A stretch of DNA of 26,653 nt, from the NCBI GenBank assembly GCA_002351535.1, contig DEGR01000054.1:1-26653 (forward strand), written 5' to 3'. The stretch is from Lachnospira sp. UBA2821. Its GTDB lineage: Bacteria > Bacillota > Clostridia > Lachnospirales > Lachnospiraceae. The position numbers and the translations under genes were made by a program. Positions within the stretch are counted from its first letter, which is position 1. Each line of letters starts with the position of its first letter. Below the pieces are notes generated by a model that was not told where the DNA came from, searched no databases, and saw nothing but the letters and a program-made list of their open reading frames with translations. Below, one piece after another: positions 7,600 through 16,196 of the stretch.

Positions 7600-8364
7600 A
7601 TGTTAAATCAGTTTTCAAGAACCCAGCTTCTTTTGGGAGAAGACTCCATGAAGAAACTTGCTGATGCCAGAGTTGCAGTATTTGGTATTGGAGGAGTAGG
7701 AGGATATGTATGCGAAGCTCTTATCAGAAGTGGGGTAGGACACTTTGACCTTATAGATGATGATAAGGTGTGTCTGACTAATTTAAACAGGCAGATTATA
7801 GCAACCAGAAATACGGTTGGAAAGTATAAAGTTGACGTTATGAAAGAGCGTATGTTAGAGATTAATCCCGATGCGGATGTCGTGGTTCATAAATGTTTCT
7901 TCCTTCCTGAAAATGCTGATGATTTTGCTTTTTCAGAGTATGATTATGTAATTGATGCGGTTGATACAGTGACGGCAAAGATAGAACTTATAATGAGATG
8001 CCAGAAGGAAGGAGTGCCTGTTATGAGTTCGATGGGGGCAGGAAACAAACTTGATGCCAGTGCATTTCGTGTTGCCGACATTTACAAGACAAAGATGTGT
8101 CCTCTTGCAAAAGTTATGAGGCGTGAACTTAAGAAAAGAGGCGTGAAAAAACTTAAGGTGGTTTATTCAGAGGAGAAGACGGTTCGTCCAATAGAGGATA
8201 TGTCGATAAGCTGCAGAACCAATTGTATATGCCCTCCGGGTGCAAAGCATAAATGTACAGAGAGAAGAGATATACCGGGAAGTGTAGCATTTGTTCCGTC
8301 AGTAGCCGGCCTTATTATAGCAGGAGAGGCAGTAAAGGATCTGACCGGAGTGAGAGGTGCGTAA
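7600..8364 (+). CDS. tcdA: tRNA threonylcarbamoyladenosine dehydratase
   Basis: E1-like enzyme of the ThiF/HesA superfamily, 254 residues. TcdA uses ATP to cyclise the t6A base at tRNA position 37 to ct6A. Visible signs are the nucleotide-binding loop GIGGVGG (residues 29-35), LIDDDKVCLTNLNRQ, DAVDTVTAKIEL and the family-typical MSSMGAGNKLD. The C-terminal cysteine-rich CRTNCICPPGAKHKC region is also present. Length and N-terminus (QFSRTQLLLGE) fit the YgdL/TcdA group better than MoeB or ThiF, which are paired with sulfur-carrier genes not found here. It is packed between the HD gene and the hydrolase gene (1-base gap), so the three are surely co-transcribed. Confidence 0.9.
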   Translation: MLNQFSRTQLLLGEDSMKKLADARVAVFGIGGVGGYVCEALIRSGVGHFDLIDDDKVCLTNLNRQIIATRNTVGKYKVDVMKERMLEINPDADVVVHKCFFLPENADDFAFSEYDYVIDAVDTVTAKIELIMRCQKEGVPVMSSMGAGNKLDASAFRVADIYKTKMCPLAKVMRRELKKRGVKKLKVVYSEEKTVRPIEDMSISCRTNCICPPGAKHKCTERRDIPGSVAFVPSVAGLIIAGEAVKDLTGVRGA

Positions 8365-8365
8365 A

Positions 8366-9163
8366 ATGAGATTGGCTCTGGTGCAAATGTCGAATTCCGG
8401 AAGCATGAAAGAAAATCTTGCAAAAAGTGTTAAGGCAATTAAGAATGCAAAAGAAAACAAAGCTGATATTGTACTTTTTCCTGAAGTACATCTTACAGAA
8501 TTTTTTCCAATGCATGCGGAAAGAGATGTAACCGGATACCGGCTTAAAATCGATTCGGATGAAGTGAAAACACTATGTAATGCCTGCAAAGAGAATAATA
8601 TTATGGCAATACCGAATATTTATCTTGAAGAAAATGGCAAGGCATATGATGCAAGTATTCTGATTAATATGAATGGTGATATATCAGGAATACAGAAAAT
8701 GGTTCATGTGGCGCAGGCGGAAAACTTCTATGAACAGGATTATTATACACCTTCGGATGACGGATTCAAGGTATTTGATACGATATTTGGCAGGATAGGT
8801 ATTGTGGTATGTCTTGACAGACATTATCCTGAGAGTATAAGGACAGAGACACTTAAGGGGGCAGATCTTATTCTTATTCCGACGGTAAATATAAAGACGG
8901 AGCCGTCACAAATGTTTGAGTGGGAACTCAGGGTTCAGGCATTTCAGAACAGTGTATTTATTGCTATGTGCAATCGGGCAGGTGCAGAAGAAAATATGCA
9001 CTTTAGTGGTGAATCTATTGTGATTGATGCTAATGGAAATGTAATAACAAAGGCAGACGATAGGGAACAGATTTTATATGCGGATATTGATTTGGAGGAG
9101 TCAGATATTGTAAGAAAAAGCAGACCGTATACCAATCTTAGAAGAACAGATTTTTATGAATAA
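8366..9163 (+). CDS. Carbon-nitrogen hydrolase (nitrilase superfamily)
   Basis: A 265-residue cytosolic amidase-type hydrolase. The catalytic triad is visible: Glu40 in VLFPEVHL, Lys111 in IQKMVHVAQ, and Cys149 in GIVVCLDRHYPES. The DRHYPES context resembles carbamoylputrescine and ureidopropionase-like branches, but the substrate cannot be fixed from sequence alone. ATG 8366 is preferred over the in-frame GTG 8357, which would overlap tcdA; GAGAGG at 8352-8357 serves as ribosome site. Last gene of the HD-tcdA-hydrolase operon, followed 15 bases later by a terminator hairpin. Confidence 0.88.
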   Translation: MRLALVQMSNSGSMKENLAKSVKAIKNAKENKADIVLFPEVHLTEFFPMHAERDVTGYRLKIDSDEVKTLCNACKENNIMAIPNIYLEENGKAYDASILINMNGDISGIQKMVHVAQAENFYEQDYYTPSDDGFKVFDTIFGRIGIVVCLDRHYPESIRTETLKGADLILIPTVNIKTEPSQMFEWELRVQAFQNSVFIAMCNRAGAEENMHFSGESIVIDANGNVITKADDREQILYADIDLEESDIVRKSRPYTNLRRTDFYE

Positions 9164-9178
9164 CAGACTACGTTTGAA

Positions 9179-9213
9179 AATCAGAGTTGTTTAATGACAA
9201 TTCTGATTTTTTA
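9179..9213 (+). terminator. Rho-independent terminator after the hydrolase operon
   Basis: AATCAGAGTTGT (9179-9190) pairs with ACAATTCTGATT (9197-9208) with one wobble pair and a 6-base loop. It is followed by a T-rich tail. Confidence 0.8.
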
Positions 9214-9370
9214 AAGTTTTACAATAATTATACATACCGATTACAGAAATAAGATAGATTGAATAATCCGGACATGTTACCATGAATTTGTATAAAAAAG
9301 CTGGTATACGGCAAAAGGAGTGTTCGGATATATGGTAAAAACATATGTAATAAAATTATAAAAAATAGTA

Positions 9371-9399
9371 TTACATAAAGAATTAAAGTATGTTATACT
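9371..9399 (+). promoter_or_regulatory. Promoter of the DUF2798 gene
   Basis: TTACAT (9371-9376), a 17-base spacer and TATACT (9394-9399) predict transcription from about 9406. That gives a 100-base leader. The earlier part of this gap (9214-9370) is AT-rich and I see no gene or clear structure in it. Confidence 0.6.
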
Positions 9400-9439
9400 T
9401 CTATGGCTAATTTATATATGGTCTTAATTGGAAACGCAC

Positions 9440-9502
9440 AATCCTCCGGGATGATAACGAACAACACATGATTAAAAGTTATTTATTTCATTAAGGAGGA
9501 TT
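9440..9502 (+). promoter_or_regulatory. Leader with anti-Shine-Dalgarno pairing
   Basis: AATCCTCC at 9440-9447 is fully complementary to GGAGGATT at 9495-9502, the ribosome-binding site of the DUF2798 gene. The intervening 47 bases could hold a switching element. ATCC..GGAT at 9441-9452 is a possible competing small hairpin. No known riboswitch class was recognised. Confidence 0.45.
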
Positions 9503-9506
9503 TTTT

Positions 9507-9959
9507 ATGCCAAAAAATAAGTTTCAGGATGTAGTTTTTACAATTATTATGGCAACAGTGATGGTTTATGGGATGGTTGTCTATAATGTTGCATTAAACA
9601 CAGGTGGGGTGACGGGAAAGACATTTCTTATCGCACTTCGTGAGTTGCCTGTTATGGTGCCAATTGCATTTATATTAGAGTTTTTCATTGTTGGTAAGAT
9701 AGCCAGAATGCTTGCATTTACGGTTATGAAACCGGATGACAGACCACAGTTCATAACATATGCGATTTCTATATGCATTTGCTGCATTATGTGTCCTGTT
9801 ATGAGTCTTATTGCAACAATACTCTTTAAAGACACAAAGACTTTTGGTACATGGATTCAGACATGGGGTATGAATTTTCCCATGGCAATCTGTTATCAGA
9901 TGTTTTACTGTGGTCCACTTGTAAGATTGATTTTCAGAACTATTTTCAAAGAAGATTAA
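9507..9959 (+). CDS. DUF2798-family small membrane protein
   Basis: A 150-residue integral membrane protein with four hydrophobic segments (about residues 9-28, 48-70, 85-107, 125-145). The pattern fits two tandem DUF2798-type units: each begins with an FxxxIxxxxM-type helix, and the second ends WGMNFPMAICYQMFYCGPLVR. The function of this family is not established. AAGGAGGA at 9493-9500 decides the start. It is a stand-alone gene between terminators at 9179-9213 and 9977-10018, with its own promoter and a 100-base leader whose sequence can pair with the ribosome site. That suggests control at the RNA level. Confidence 0.75.
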   Translation: MPKNKFQDVVFTIIMATVMVYGMVVYNVALNTGGVTGKTFLIALRELPVMVPIAFILEFFIVGKIARMLAFTVMKPDDRPQFITYAISICICCIMCPVMSLIATILFKDTKTFGTWIQTWGMNFPMAICYQMFYCGPLVRLIFRTIFKED

Positions 9960-9976
9960 AGACAATTGAAAAAAGA

Positions 9977-10018
9977 GCAGTTGTTCATAGATTAAAACTA
10001 TGAACAACTGCCTTTTTA
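9977..10018. terminator. Strong terminator after the DUF2798 gene
   Basis: GCAGTTGTTCATAG (9977-9990) and CTATGAACAACTGC (9998-10011) form a perfect 14-bp stem with a 7-base loop. It is preceded by an A run and followed by CTTTTT. Confidence 0.95.
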
Positions 10019-10024
10019 ATATAT

Positions 10025-10053
10025 TTTTCAATGGAAAACAATTATCATATAAT
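10025..10053 (+). promoter_or_regulatory. metE promoter
   Basis: TTTTCA (10025-10030), a 17-base spacer and TATAAT (10048-10053) lie right after the upstream terminator. The predicted start near 10060 leaves a leader of only about 28 bases, too short for a riboswitch or T-box. Confidence 0.6.
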
Positions 10054-10087
10054 GATGCACATAAGATAAGCAGAAAAGAGGTATTAT

Positions 10088-12361
10088 ATGAAAACAGCAG
10101 TGATTGGTTTTCCAAGAATAGGAACATTAAGAGAATTAAAGTTTGCTTCGGAGAAGTATTTCAGAGGCGAAATTGATGTGGCGGAGTTGAAGCATATTGC
10201 CAAAAATCTTAGAAAGATACATTGGAAATTGCAGAAAGATACAGGAATTGACTATATTACAAGTAATGACTTTTCACATTATGATATAGTTCTTGATACA
10301 GCAGTGCTATTAGGAATTGTTCCGGCAAGATACAAAGAATTAAATTTAAGTGAGACAGATACATATTTTGCAATGGCGAGGGGGTATCAGGGAACATCAG
10401 GTGATGTCAAAGCTCTTGCCATGAAAAAGTGGTTTAATACTAATTATCATTATATAGTTCCGGAAGTTGAGGATGATACTGTTATCAGGATTTCGGGAGA
10501 TAAATTATGGGATGAATATAATGAGGCGAAAGAGTGTGGAATTGAGACAAAATCAGTTGTGACAGGACCTTACACAATGCTTAAATTATGCAGATATACG
10601 GGCAGCAAAGGTATTTCGGATTTTGTTGATGATATTGTGAATGCTTATAAAGAGTTAATTAGAAAATGTGAACAGCAGAAGATAGAGTGGTTACAGTTCG
10701 ATGAACCTGCACTTGTAATGGATTTGGATAGTAAAGATATTAATTTATTCCATAAAATATATGATGAGCTTTTGGAATGCAAAAATGACAGCAAGATTCT
10801 TTTGCAGACATATTTTGGAGATGTGAGAGATATTTATTCAGATTTGATTAATATGTCATTTGATGGAATTGGTCTGGATTTTGTTGAAGGAAAAGAAACA
10901 TTAAAACTTGTTGAAAAATATGGATTTCCACAGGAAAAAATTTTATTTGCAGGACTTGTTAATGGTAAAAATATATGGAGAAATGATTATGGCAAAACAT
11001 TAAAAGTACTTGACTTACTCAAATCAAAAAATGTAAATGTAGTTTTATCTACTTCATGTTCATTACTTCATGTTCCATATACGTTAGAACATGAGAAAAA
11101 ACTGTCAAAAGAGTATTTGAAATATTTTGCATTTGCTGGGGAAAAACTTACAGAGTTACACGAGATTAGTGAACTTGCTGATAATGACAATTATGAAAAG
11201 GCAGTGGCATTTATTGCGAACAGGGAATTATTTGAAGAAAAACGTGATTGTGAGAATAGTGATGTTAAATTAAGGGTTAAGGCAATAAGCGAAAGTGATT
11301 ATACAAGACTTCCAAAGAGAAGCGAAAGACAGAAATTACAAAAAGAAGTATTAAACCTGCCGGAATTCCCAACAACAACTATTGGTTCATTCCCTCAGAC
11401 GAAAGATGTAAAAGCTAATCGTTCTGCTTATAGGAAGGGAGAAATTACTAAAGAACAGTACATAGAATTTAATAAGAAGAAAATTGCAGAATGTGTTGCA
11501 TGGCAGGAAGAGATAGGTCTTGATGTTCTTGTTCATGGAGAGTATGAAAGAAATGATATGGTGGAATATTTTGGTGAATCATTAGGAGGATTTGTATTCA
11601 CTGAAAAGGCATGGGTTCAGTCATATGGAACACGTTGTGTAAAACCACCAATTATATGGGGCGATGTATATCGTAAGAATCCTATAACTGTGGATTGGTC
11701 AGTGTATGCACAGTCATTAACAGATAAGATAATGAAAGGAATGCTTACAGGACCTGTAACTATATTAAACTGGTCATTCCCTAGAGAGGATATTACGATA
11801 AAAGAATCAATATCGCAGATTGCACTTGCTATAAGGGATGAAGTTCTTGATTTGGAAGCAAACGGAATCAGAATGATTCAGATTGATGAGGCAGCACTCA
11901 GAGAAAAATTACCTCTTAGGAAATCCGATTGGTATACTCAGTATCTTGATTTTGCCATTCCGGCATTCCGTCTTACTCATAGTGGAGTAAAGCCTGAAAC
12001 ACAGATTCATACACATATGTGTTATAGTGAGTTTACGGATATAATCTCGGCAATAGATGATATGGATGCAGATGTAATTACATTCGAAGCGTCACGTTCT
12101 GACCTTCAGATATTGGATTCGTTAAGAGAAAATCATTTTGAGACAGAAGTGGGACCGGGAGTTTATGATATACATTCCCCAAGAGTTCCATCTGTTAAGG
12201 AAATTGTGAATGCATTGAATATAATGCTTACTAAAATAGAGAAAGAAAAATTATGGGTTAATCCTGATTGTGGACTGAAAACAAGAGGGGTTCCTGAGAC
12301 AGAAGCAAGTCTTCGTAATATGGTAGAGGCAGCCAGAGAGATAAGAAAGTCAGAGGGATAA
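10088..12361 (+). CDS. metE: Cobalamin-independent methionine synthase
   Basis: Cytosolic zinc enzyme transferring a methyl group from 5-methyltetrahydropteroyl-triglutamate to homocysteine, the last step of methionine synthesis. At 757 residues it has the full two-barrel length. The N-terminal domain begins with IGFPRIGTLRELKFA. The C-terminal domain carries the zinc ligands His643 and Cys645 (HTHMC), Glu667 (TFEASRS) and Cys728 (NPDCGLKTR), plus the homocysteine-binding TTTIGSFPQT and IQIDEAALRE. AAGAGG lies about 7 bases before the start. It feeds methionine to MetK, encoded about 9 kb upstream. Expression is probably set by a DNA-binding regulator, as no leader RNA switch is visible. Confidence 0.97.
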   Translation: MKTAVIGFPRIGTLRELKFASEKYFRGEIDVAELKHIAKNLRKIHWKLQKDTGIDYITSNDFSHYDIVLDTAVLLGIVPARYKELNLSETDTYFAMARGYQGTSGDVKALAMKKWFNTNYHYIVPEVEDDTVIRISGDKLWDEYNEAKECGIETKSVVTGPYTMLKLCRYTGSKGISDFVDDIVNAYKELIRKCEQQKIEWLQFDEPALVMDLDSKDINLFHKIYDELLECKNDSKILLQTYFGDVRDIYSDLINMSFDGIGLDFVEGKETLKLVEKYGFPQEKILFAGLVNGKNIWRNDYGKTLKVLDLLKSKNVNVVLSTSCSLLHVPYTLEHEKKLSKEYLKYFAFAGEKLTELHEISELADNDNYEKAVAFIANRELFEEKRDCENSDVKLRVKAISESDYTRLPKRSERQKLQKEVLNLPEFPTTTIGSFPQTKDVKANRSAYRKGEITKEQYIEFNKKKIAECVAWQEEIGLDVLVHGEYERNDMVEYFGESLGGFVFTEKAWVQSYGTRCVKPPIIWGDVYRKNPITVDWSVYAQSLTDKIMKGMLTGPVTILNWSFPREDITIKESISQIALAIRDEVLDLEANGIRMIQIDEAALREKLPLRKSDWYTQYLDFAIPAFRLTHSGVKPETQIHTHMCYSEFTDIISAIDDMDADVITFEASRSDLQILDSLRENHFETEVGPGVYDIHSPRVPSVKEIVNALNIMLTKIEKEKLWVNPDCGLKTRGVPETEASLRNMVEAAREIRKSEG

Positions 12362-12384
12362 TAATGTAAATATTATCATAGCAG

Positions 12385-12413
12385 TTGAGAATAATACTTA
12401 CATGTTGTATAAT
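12385..12413 (+). promoter_or_regulatory. Promoter of the secreted beta-helix protein gene
   Basis: TTGAGA (12385-12390), a 17-base spacer and a consensus TATAAT (12408-12413) predict a transcript start near 12420 and a leader of about 75 bases. Confidence 0.7.
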
Positions 12414-12494
12414 GGATATAATATGGGTGAAAGATAAAAAGCATAGTGGATGTAAGGTAGTTATTAACCGGAAGAATTTTTTAAGGAGGAGATT

Positions 12495-14492
12495 ATGAAA
12501 AAAATTCAATCGAAACTATGCAGACATAAGTTTGCAGTAACTATGCTTTTCAGCTTTATTATAGGGTTTGGTGTATTTTCATCAGATGCCGGTGCAGCAC
12601 AGGAAGATGCGGATATTGTGCAGACAGAGGCAGATGAAAGAGTAATACCTGATAAGTATAATACGATGCCGGTGGCTAGTGAAGGCGGATTCACTACAGT
12701 GGCAGATGATGGATTTAGTGTTACAAGTCAGGAAGGAAAGCAACAGTGGATAAAGTTCCAGGGCGGTGCAAAAGGAGAAAGAAAGATAAATCTCCAGTAT
12801 GCCAATAAAGACCTTGAGGGTACATTCATAATTGAAAATGTAGATTTTTCAGCTACTATTGATAAACTTACTATTCTTAGTGAGGCCTATCGTGATGAGA
12901 GCAAAAAGAAATTAGATGTAACATTTAAAAATTGTGTGTTTAGAACTTTTTCTGCGGGAAGAGACGCTACAGAATATGTCAAATTTACATTTGAGAATTG
13001 TTCTTTTGAATCTATTAATGGCAGTAATTTAGAGCTTAAAAGATGTTATCTCGGAGGTGGAATTGAAGATAGAATTGTTCCGTTTTCTAATTTTACAATT
13101 ATAGACAGTTATATTGCCAATCCTACAAGTTCAAAAGAATCAACCGGCGAGATACATGTTGACGGTGTGCAGATATATGGTTGGAAGACAGTTGAAGCAC
13201 ATGACATAAAATTTGACGGATGCAGATTCGAGATGCCGGCAATTACTTATGAAAATGCACCTAAGTCATATGTCAACGCATGCATTATGTTACAGCTTGA
13301 ATTTAATAACGGACGTAACATTTCATTTGAAAACTGCTATATAAATGGCGGAGGATTTGCAGTATATGCAAGTTCAAAGGCAGATAAGACTACAGGTGAA
13401 GACTGGACATATGAGAATACATATTTTAAAAATCTTAAGTTCGGCTGTGCGTCACGTTGGGGAAAAGTATATACAGGGAAACAGCATCCGGATGTACAGC
13501 TTAACAAAGATACATGGACAGATGCAGATTCGATATATGTAGGAACCGTATCGAGGGATAAAAAGAATAAATGTGTCAATTTATGTGTAGCTAATGATAC
13601 CAATGAGGACAGAACGTTTGCCGTATATACTTCGAGTGGAAAAAAATATGACTTTACAATTGAAGCATGTCCGAAGTGGTCACAGATTAATGGAAGAAAG
13701 TTCGAAGAACTCCCATTTGATAACTTATATACAATACCTGAAGATGCGGAATGGATTGTGTGTTATGAGACAACAAATGGGGCATTTAATCAGGTAAGAT
13801 ACGAGAACTGGACAGATAAAGAACTTGTTCTTACAAAGGACACAGCCGGCAATCAGGTTGTAAAGGAAAAGGGTAAAAATGTTACATACGAAGTAAAAGA
13901 TATTGTTCTTAATAAGAATATCTATACATATACAGGAAAAGAGATTAAGCCACAGGTAACTGTTAAGGATACGGAAGGGAACATTATTGGTTCTGAGTAT
14001 TATTCAGTGAAGTATGTGAAAAATAAAAATTCGGGAATTGCGACCGTTAATGTAAAAATGAAAGCTCCATATAATGGAACATATAATAAGACATTTACCA
14101 TAAAACCGGTTGTTCCGGAAATTGACAAATTAACGGTTACAAAAAACAGTGTGAATGTAACATTAAAAAAATGTAAGTCAGACATTTCAGGTTATATAAT
14201 TGAGTTGTCTACTGACAGACAGTTTAAAAATGGCAGTGTTGTCTCACACAGACTTTACAAAACGTTTAACTCTAAGACTTTTAGAAATCTTAAACCGGAC
14301 ACTGTATATTATGTAAGGGTAAAGACATATAAGACAACTAATGTTGCATTGGTGAATCAGAATGTTTACAGTGATTACACGAAGACATTGAGCACAAAGA
14401 CTGCAAAGAGTGCAACATTGGCTAAAACAATTAAAAAGGCTAAAACAATTAAAAAGACCAAAGTAATTAAAAAGGCTAAAACGAAGAAGTAG
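12495..14492 (+). CDS. Secreted beta-helix/Ig-like/FN3 surface protein
   Basis: A 665-residue exported protein of unknown function. Residues 1-34 form a Sec signal peptide ending near DAGA. Residues about 60-330 show repeated short strands with FKNCVF, FENCSF, FDGCRF and FENCYI, the ladder pattern of a right-handed parallel beta-helix as in pectate-lyase-like folds. Residues about 465-545 resemble the Ig-like YTGKEIKPQVTVKD domain common in Lachnospiraceae surface proteins. Residues about 550-640 look like fibronectin type III. The tail is a lysine-rich repeat. No LPXTG, choline-binding or SLH anchor is seen, so the basic tail may hold it to anionic wall polymers (inference). AAGGAGG at 12483-12489 marks the start. 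No catalytic residues could be assigned, so binding or polysaccharide-lyase activity are both possible. Confidence 0.75.
   Translation: MKKIQSKLCRHKFAVTMLFSFIIGFGVFSSDAGAAQEDADIVQTEADERVIPDKYNTMPVASEGGFTTVADDGFSVTSQEGKQQWIKFQGGAKGERKINLQYANKDLEGTFIIENVDFSATIDKLTILSEAYRDESKKKLDVTFKNCVFRTFSAGRDATEYVKFTFENCSFESINGSNLELKRCYLGGGIEDRIVPFSNFTIIDSYIANPTSSKESTGEIHVDGVQIYGWKTVEAHDIKFDGCRFEMPAITYENAPKSYVNACIMLQLEFNNGRNISFENCYINGGGFAVYASSKADKTTGEDWTYENTYFKNLKFGCASRWGKVYTGKQHPDVQLNKDTWTDADSIYVGTVSRDKKNKCVNLCVANDTNEDRTFAVYTSSGKKYDFTIEACPKWSQINGRKFEELPFDNLYTIPEDAEWIVCYETTNGAFNQVRYENWTDKELVLTKDTAGNQVVKEKGKNVTYEVKDIVLNKNIYTYTGKEIKPQVTVKDTEGNIIGSEYYSVKYVKNKNSGIATVNVKMKAPYNGTYNKTFTIKPVVPEIDKLTVTKNSVNVTLKKCKSDISGYIIELSTDRQFKNGSVVSHRLYKTFNSKTFRNLKPDTVYYVRVKTYKTTNVALVNQNVYSDYTKTLSTKTAKSATLAKTIKKAKTIKKTKVIKKAKTKK
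14421..14489 (+). repeat. 18-base tandem repeat coding a Lys-rich tail
   Basis: Two identical 18-base units (14421-14438 and 14439-14456) are followed by one diverged and one shortened unit. They encode AKTIKK, AKTIKK, TKVIKK and AKTKK at the C-terminus of the secreted protein. Slipped-strand changes could vary tail length without breaking the frame. Confidence 0.85.
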
Positions 14493-14494
14493 TT

Positions 14495-14746
14495 ATGATT
14501 ATATATTTGATAATAATGAATATAGTGGGATTGATGGTAATGTGGCTGGATAAGCGGAAGGCTGTCAGACATAAGTGGAGAATACCTGAAAAGACACTTT
14601 TTCTTATAAGTATTGCCGGTGGAAGTATTGGTACATGGAGTGGTATGTACATATTCCGTCATAAGACAAAGCACTGGTATTTTGTTATAGGAATGCCGCT
14701 TATTCTGATATTACAGATAGCAGCATTCGTATATATTGCATTTTAG
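14495..14746 (+). CDS. DUF1294-family small membrane protein
   Basis: An 83-residue membrane protein with three hydrophobic segments (about 2-18, 34-54, 62-82). The sequence LMVMWLDKRKA near the start and EKTLFLISIAGGSIGTWSGMYIFRHKT in the middle are typical of DUF1294. The function of the family is unknown. The gene starts 2 bases after the stop of the secreted-protein gene, has no strong ribosome site of its own, and is probably translated by coupling. Confidence 0.85.
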   Translation: MIIYLIIMNIVGLMVMWLDKRKAVRHKWRIPEKTLFLISIAGGSIGTWSGMYIFRHKTKHWYFVIGMPLILILQIAAFVYIAF

Positions 14747-14762
14747 CCATATATAAACTATG

Positions 14763-14792
14763 AGAACCATCGCATTAGCGATGGTTCTTTGT
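14763..14792. terminator. Bidirectional terminator between convergent genes
   Basis: AGAACCATCGC (14763-14773) and GCGATGGTTCT (14778-14788) form a perfect 11-bp stem with loop ATTA. It sits between the stop of the DUF1294 gene and the stop of pdxR, which converge. The T tail is interrupted (TTGTGTTT). Confidence 0.85.
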
Positions 14793-14795
14793 GTT

Positions 14796-16196
14796 TCATG
14801 GATGTATAATCAGGTAAATATTTTCGAATGCTTCGGGAATTTTATTAATATCTATGTTTGAATAATTAATAATAAAATAATGTTCTTTTTCTATATTATC
14901 AGTAAGAAAATATTGTGAAAGTGCACGTATCTGTATGCCTTTTTTGTTAAGGCGTTTAATAACTTCTGTATCAGAAAGTTCTGTATCCAGTTTGATAAGA
15001 AAATGAAGACCGGATTCATTTTCAATAATTCCACAGTAATCGTTCAGATTACTTTCTTCTATATAATTTATAATCTGTTTTCGCTGTCTTATATAATATA
15101 ATCTCATCCTGTTAATATGCTTCTCAAAATAACCATTGTTAATAAAAGCTGCAAGGGTGTATTGCTCAAAGTTTGACACCGTACATGAATAGAACGAAAG
15201 CTGTTCATAAAAGCGGTTCACAAGATGGACAGGAAGTATCATATAGCTGATTCTTATTGTAGGAGTAAGTGATTTGGAAAATGTGTTCATGTATATAACT
15301 TTTTCGCAGGCATCTATACTCTGCATGGTCGGGATTGGTCTTCCATTAGTTCTGAATTCGCTGTCATAATCGTCCTCTATAATATAGCGGCCGTTTTCCT
15401 CGTTTGCCCATGCAAGAATTTCATAGCGTCTGCTGGCGGGCATTGTTATTCCGGTTGGGAAATGATGTGTCGGGCTGATATGGGCTATATCGGCACCACA
15501 TTTACGAAGGCCTTCTACAGTAATTCCGTTATCATCCATTTCAGCATATGTGCAGTGGATATTGTACCGGCCGTAGATTTGAACAAGTTTTTTATAACCC
15601 GGATTTTCTATGCAGTATATTTTCTGATTACCAAGAAGCTGGATAAGCAGACCGTATAAATATTCTGTTCCTGCACCTATAATAATCTGATTGGGGTCTA
15701 TGAGCATACCACGGAAAGACTTAAGGTGGTCGGATATTGCCCTGCGTAATTCTAATATTCCACCGGTAGGGGGAACTTCCATAAGTTCCTGACTTCTTGA
15801 AGATATGGTTTCACGCAAAAGTCTTGTCCATACAGAAAATGGAAACATGTCGGGATTAACTTTGTTGCCGGATAAATCTATTGGATATTTGTCGGAAACT
15901 TTGGGCATTTTTATATCAAGAGATAGTGTCGACTCTTTTGGAATAGAAATCATTCCATCGATATTTGCAACGTAATAGCCTTTTTTTGGAATAGTGTAAA
16001 TGTAGCCTTCACTTACTAACTGGTCATAAGCATTCTGGATTGTAATGGTACTAATACCATTATTATTTGCAAAACTTCTTTTTGATGGAAGCTTTTCATC
16101 AGGTTTTAAAATGCCTGAAATAATGTCGCTTTTAATGTATTTATAAATTTGTTCATATATAGGAATGCCTGATTTGTCAAATATATATGTAAGCAT
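14796..16196 (-). CDS. pdxR: MocR/PdxR-type regulator of vitamin B6 synthesis
   Basis: A 466-residue fusion of a GntR-type winged helix (residues about 1-75: IPIYEQIYKYIKSDIISG, KLPSKRSFANNNGIS, TIQNAYDQLVSEGYI) to an aminotransferase class I fold. PLP-site features are present: NPGYKKL, EDDYDSEF (about 274-281) and the Schiff-base lysine Lys308 in NTFSKSLTP. MocR proteins of the PdxR branch sense PLP and control pdxST. That role is strongly supported here because the gene is transcribed divergently from pdxS across 130 bases. A strong AAGGAGG on the minus strand (16208-16202) decides the start at 16196; an out-of-frame ATG at 16200 is not used. Confidence 0.93.
   Translation of the reverse strand: MLTYIFDKSGIPIYEQIYKYIKSDIISGILKPDEKLPSKRSFANNNGISTITIQNAYDQLVSEGYIYTIPKKGYYVANIDGMISIPKESTLSLDIKMPKVSDKYPIDLSGNKVNPDMFPFSVWTRLLRETISSRSQELMEVPPTGGILELRRAISDHLKSFRGMLIDPNQIIIGAGTEYLYGLLIQLLGNQKIYCIENPGYKKLVQIYGRYNIHCTYAEMDDNGITVEGLRKCGADIAHISPTHHFPTGITMPASRRYEILAWANEENGRYIIEDDYDSEFRTNGRPIPTMQSIDACEKVIYMNTFSKSLTPTIRISYMILPVHLVNRFYEQLSFYSCTVSNFEQYTLAAFINNGYFEKHINRMRLYYIRQRKQIINYIEESNLNDYCGIIENESGLHFLIKLDTELSDTEVIKRLNKKGIQIRALSQYFLTDNIEKEHYFIINYSNIDINKIPEAFENIYLIIHP

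Noticed and set aside
9421..9470. c-di-GMP-I (GEMM) riboswitch before the DUF2798 gene
   Set aside because: GGAAACGCACAATCCTCCGG looks a little like part of that class, but the upstream GCAAACC and downstream receptor parts are missing and stems do not form.
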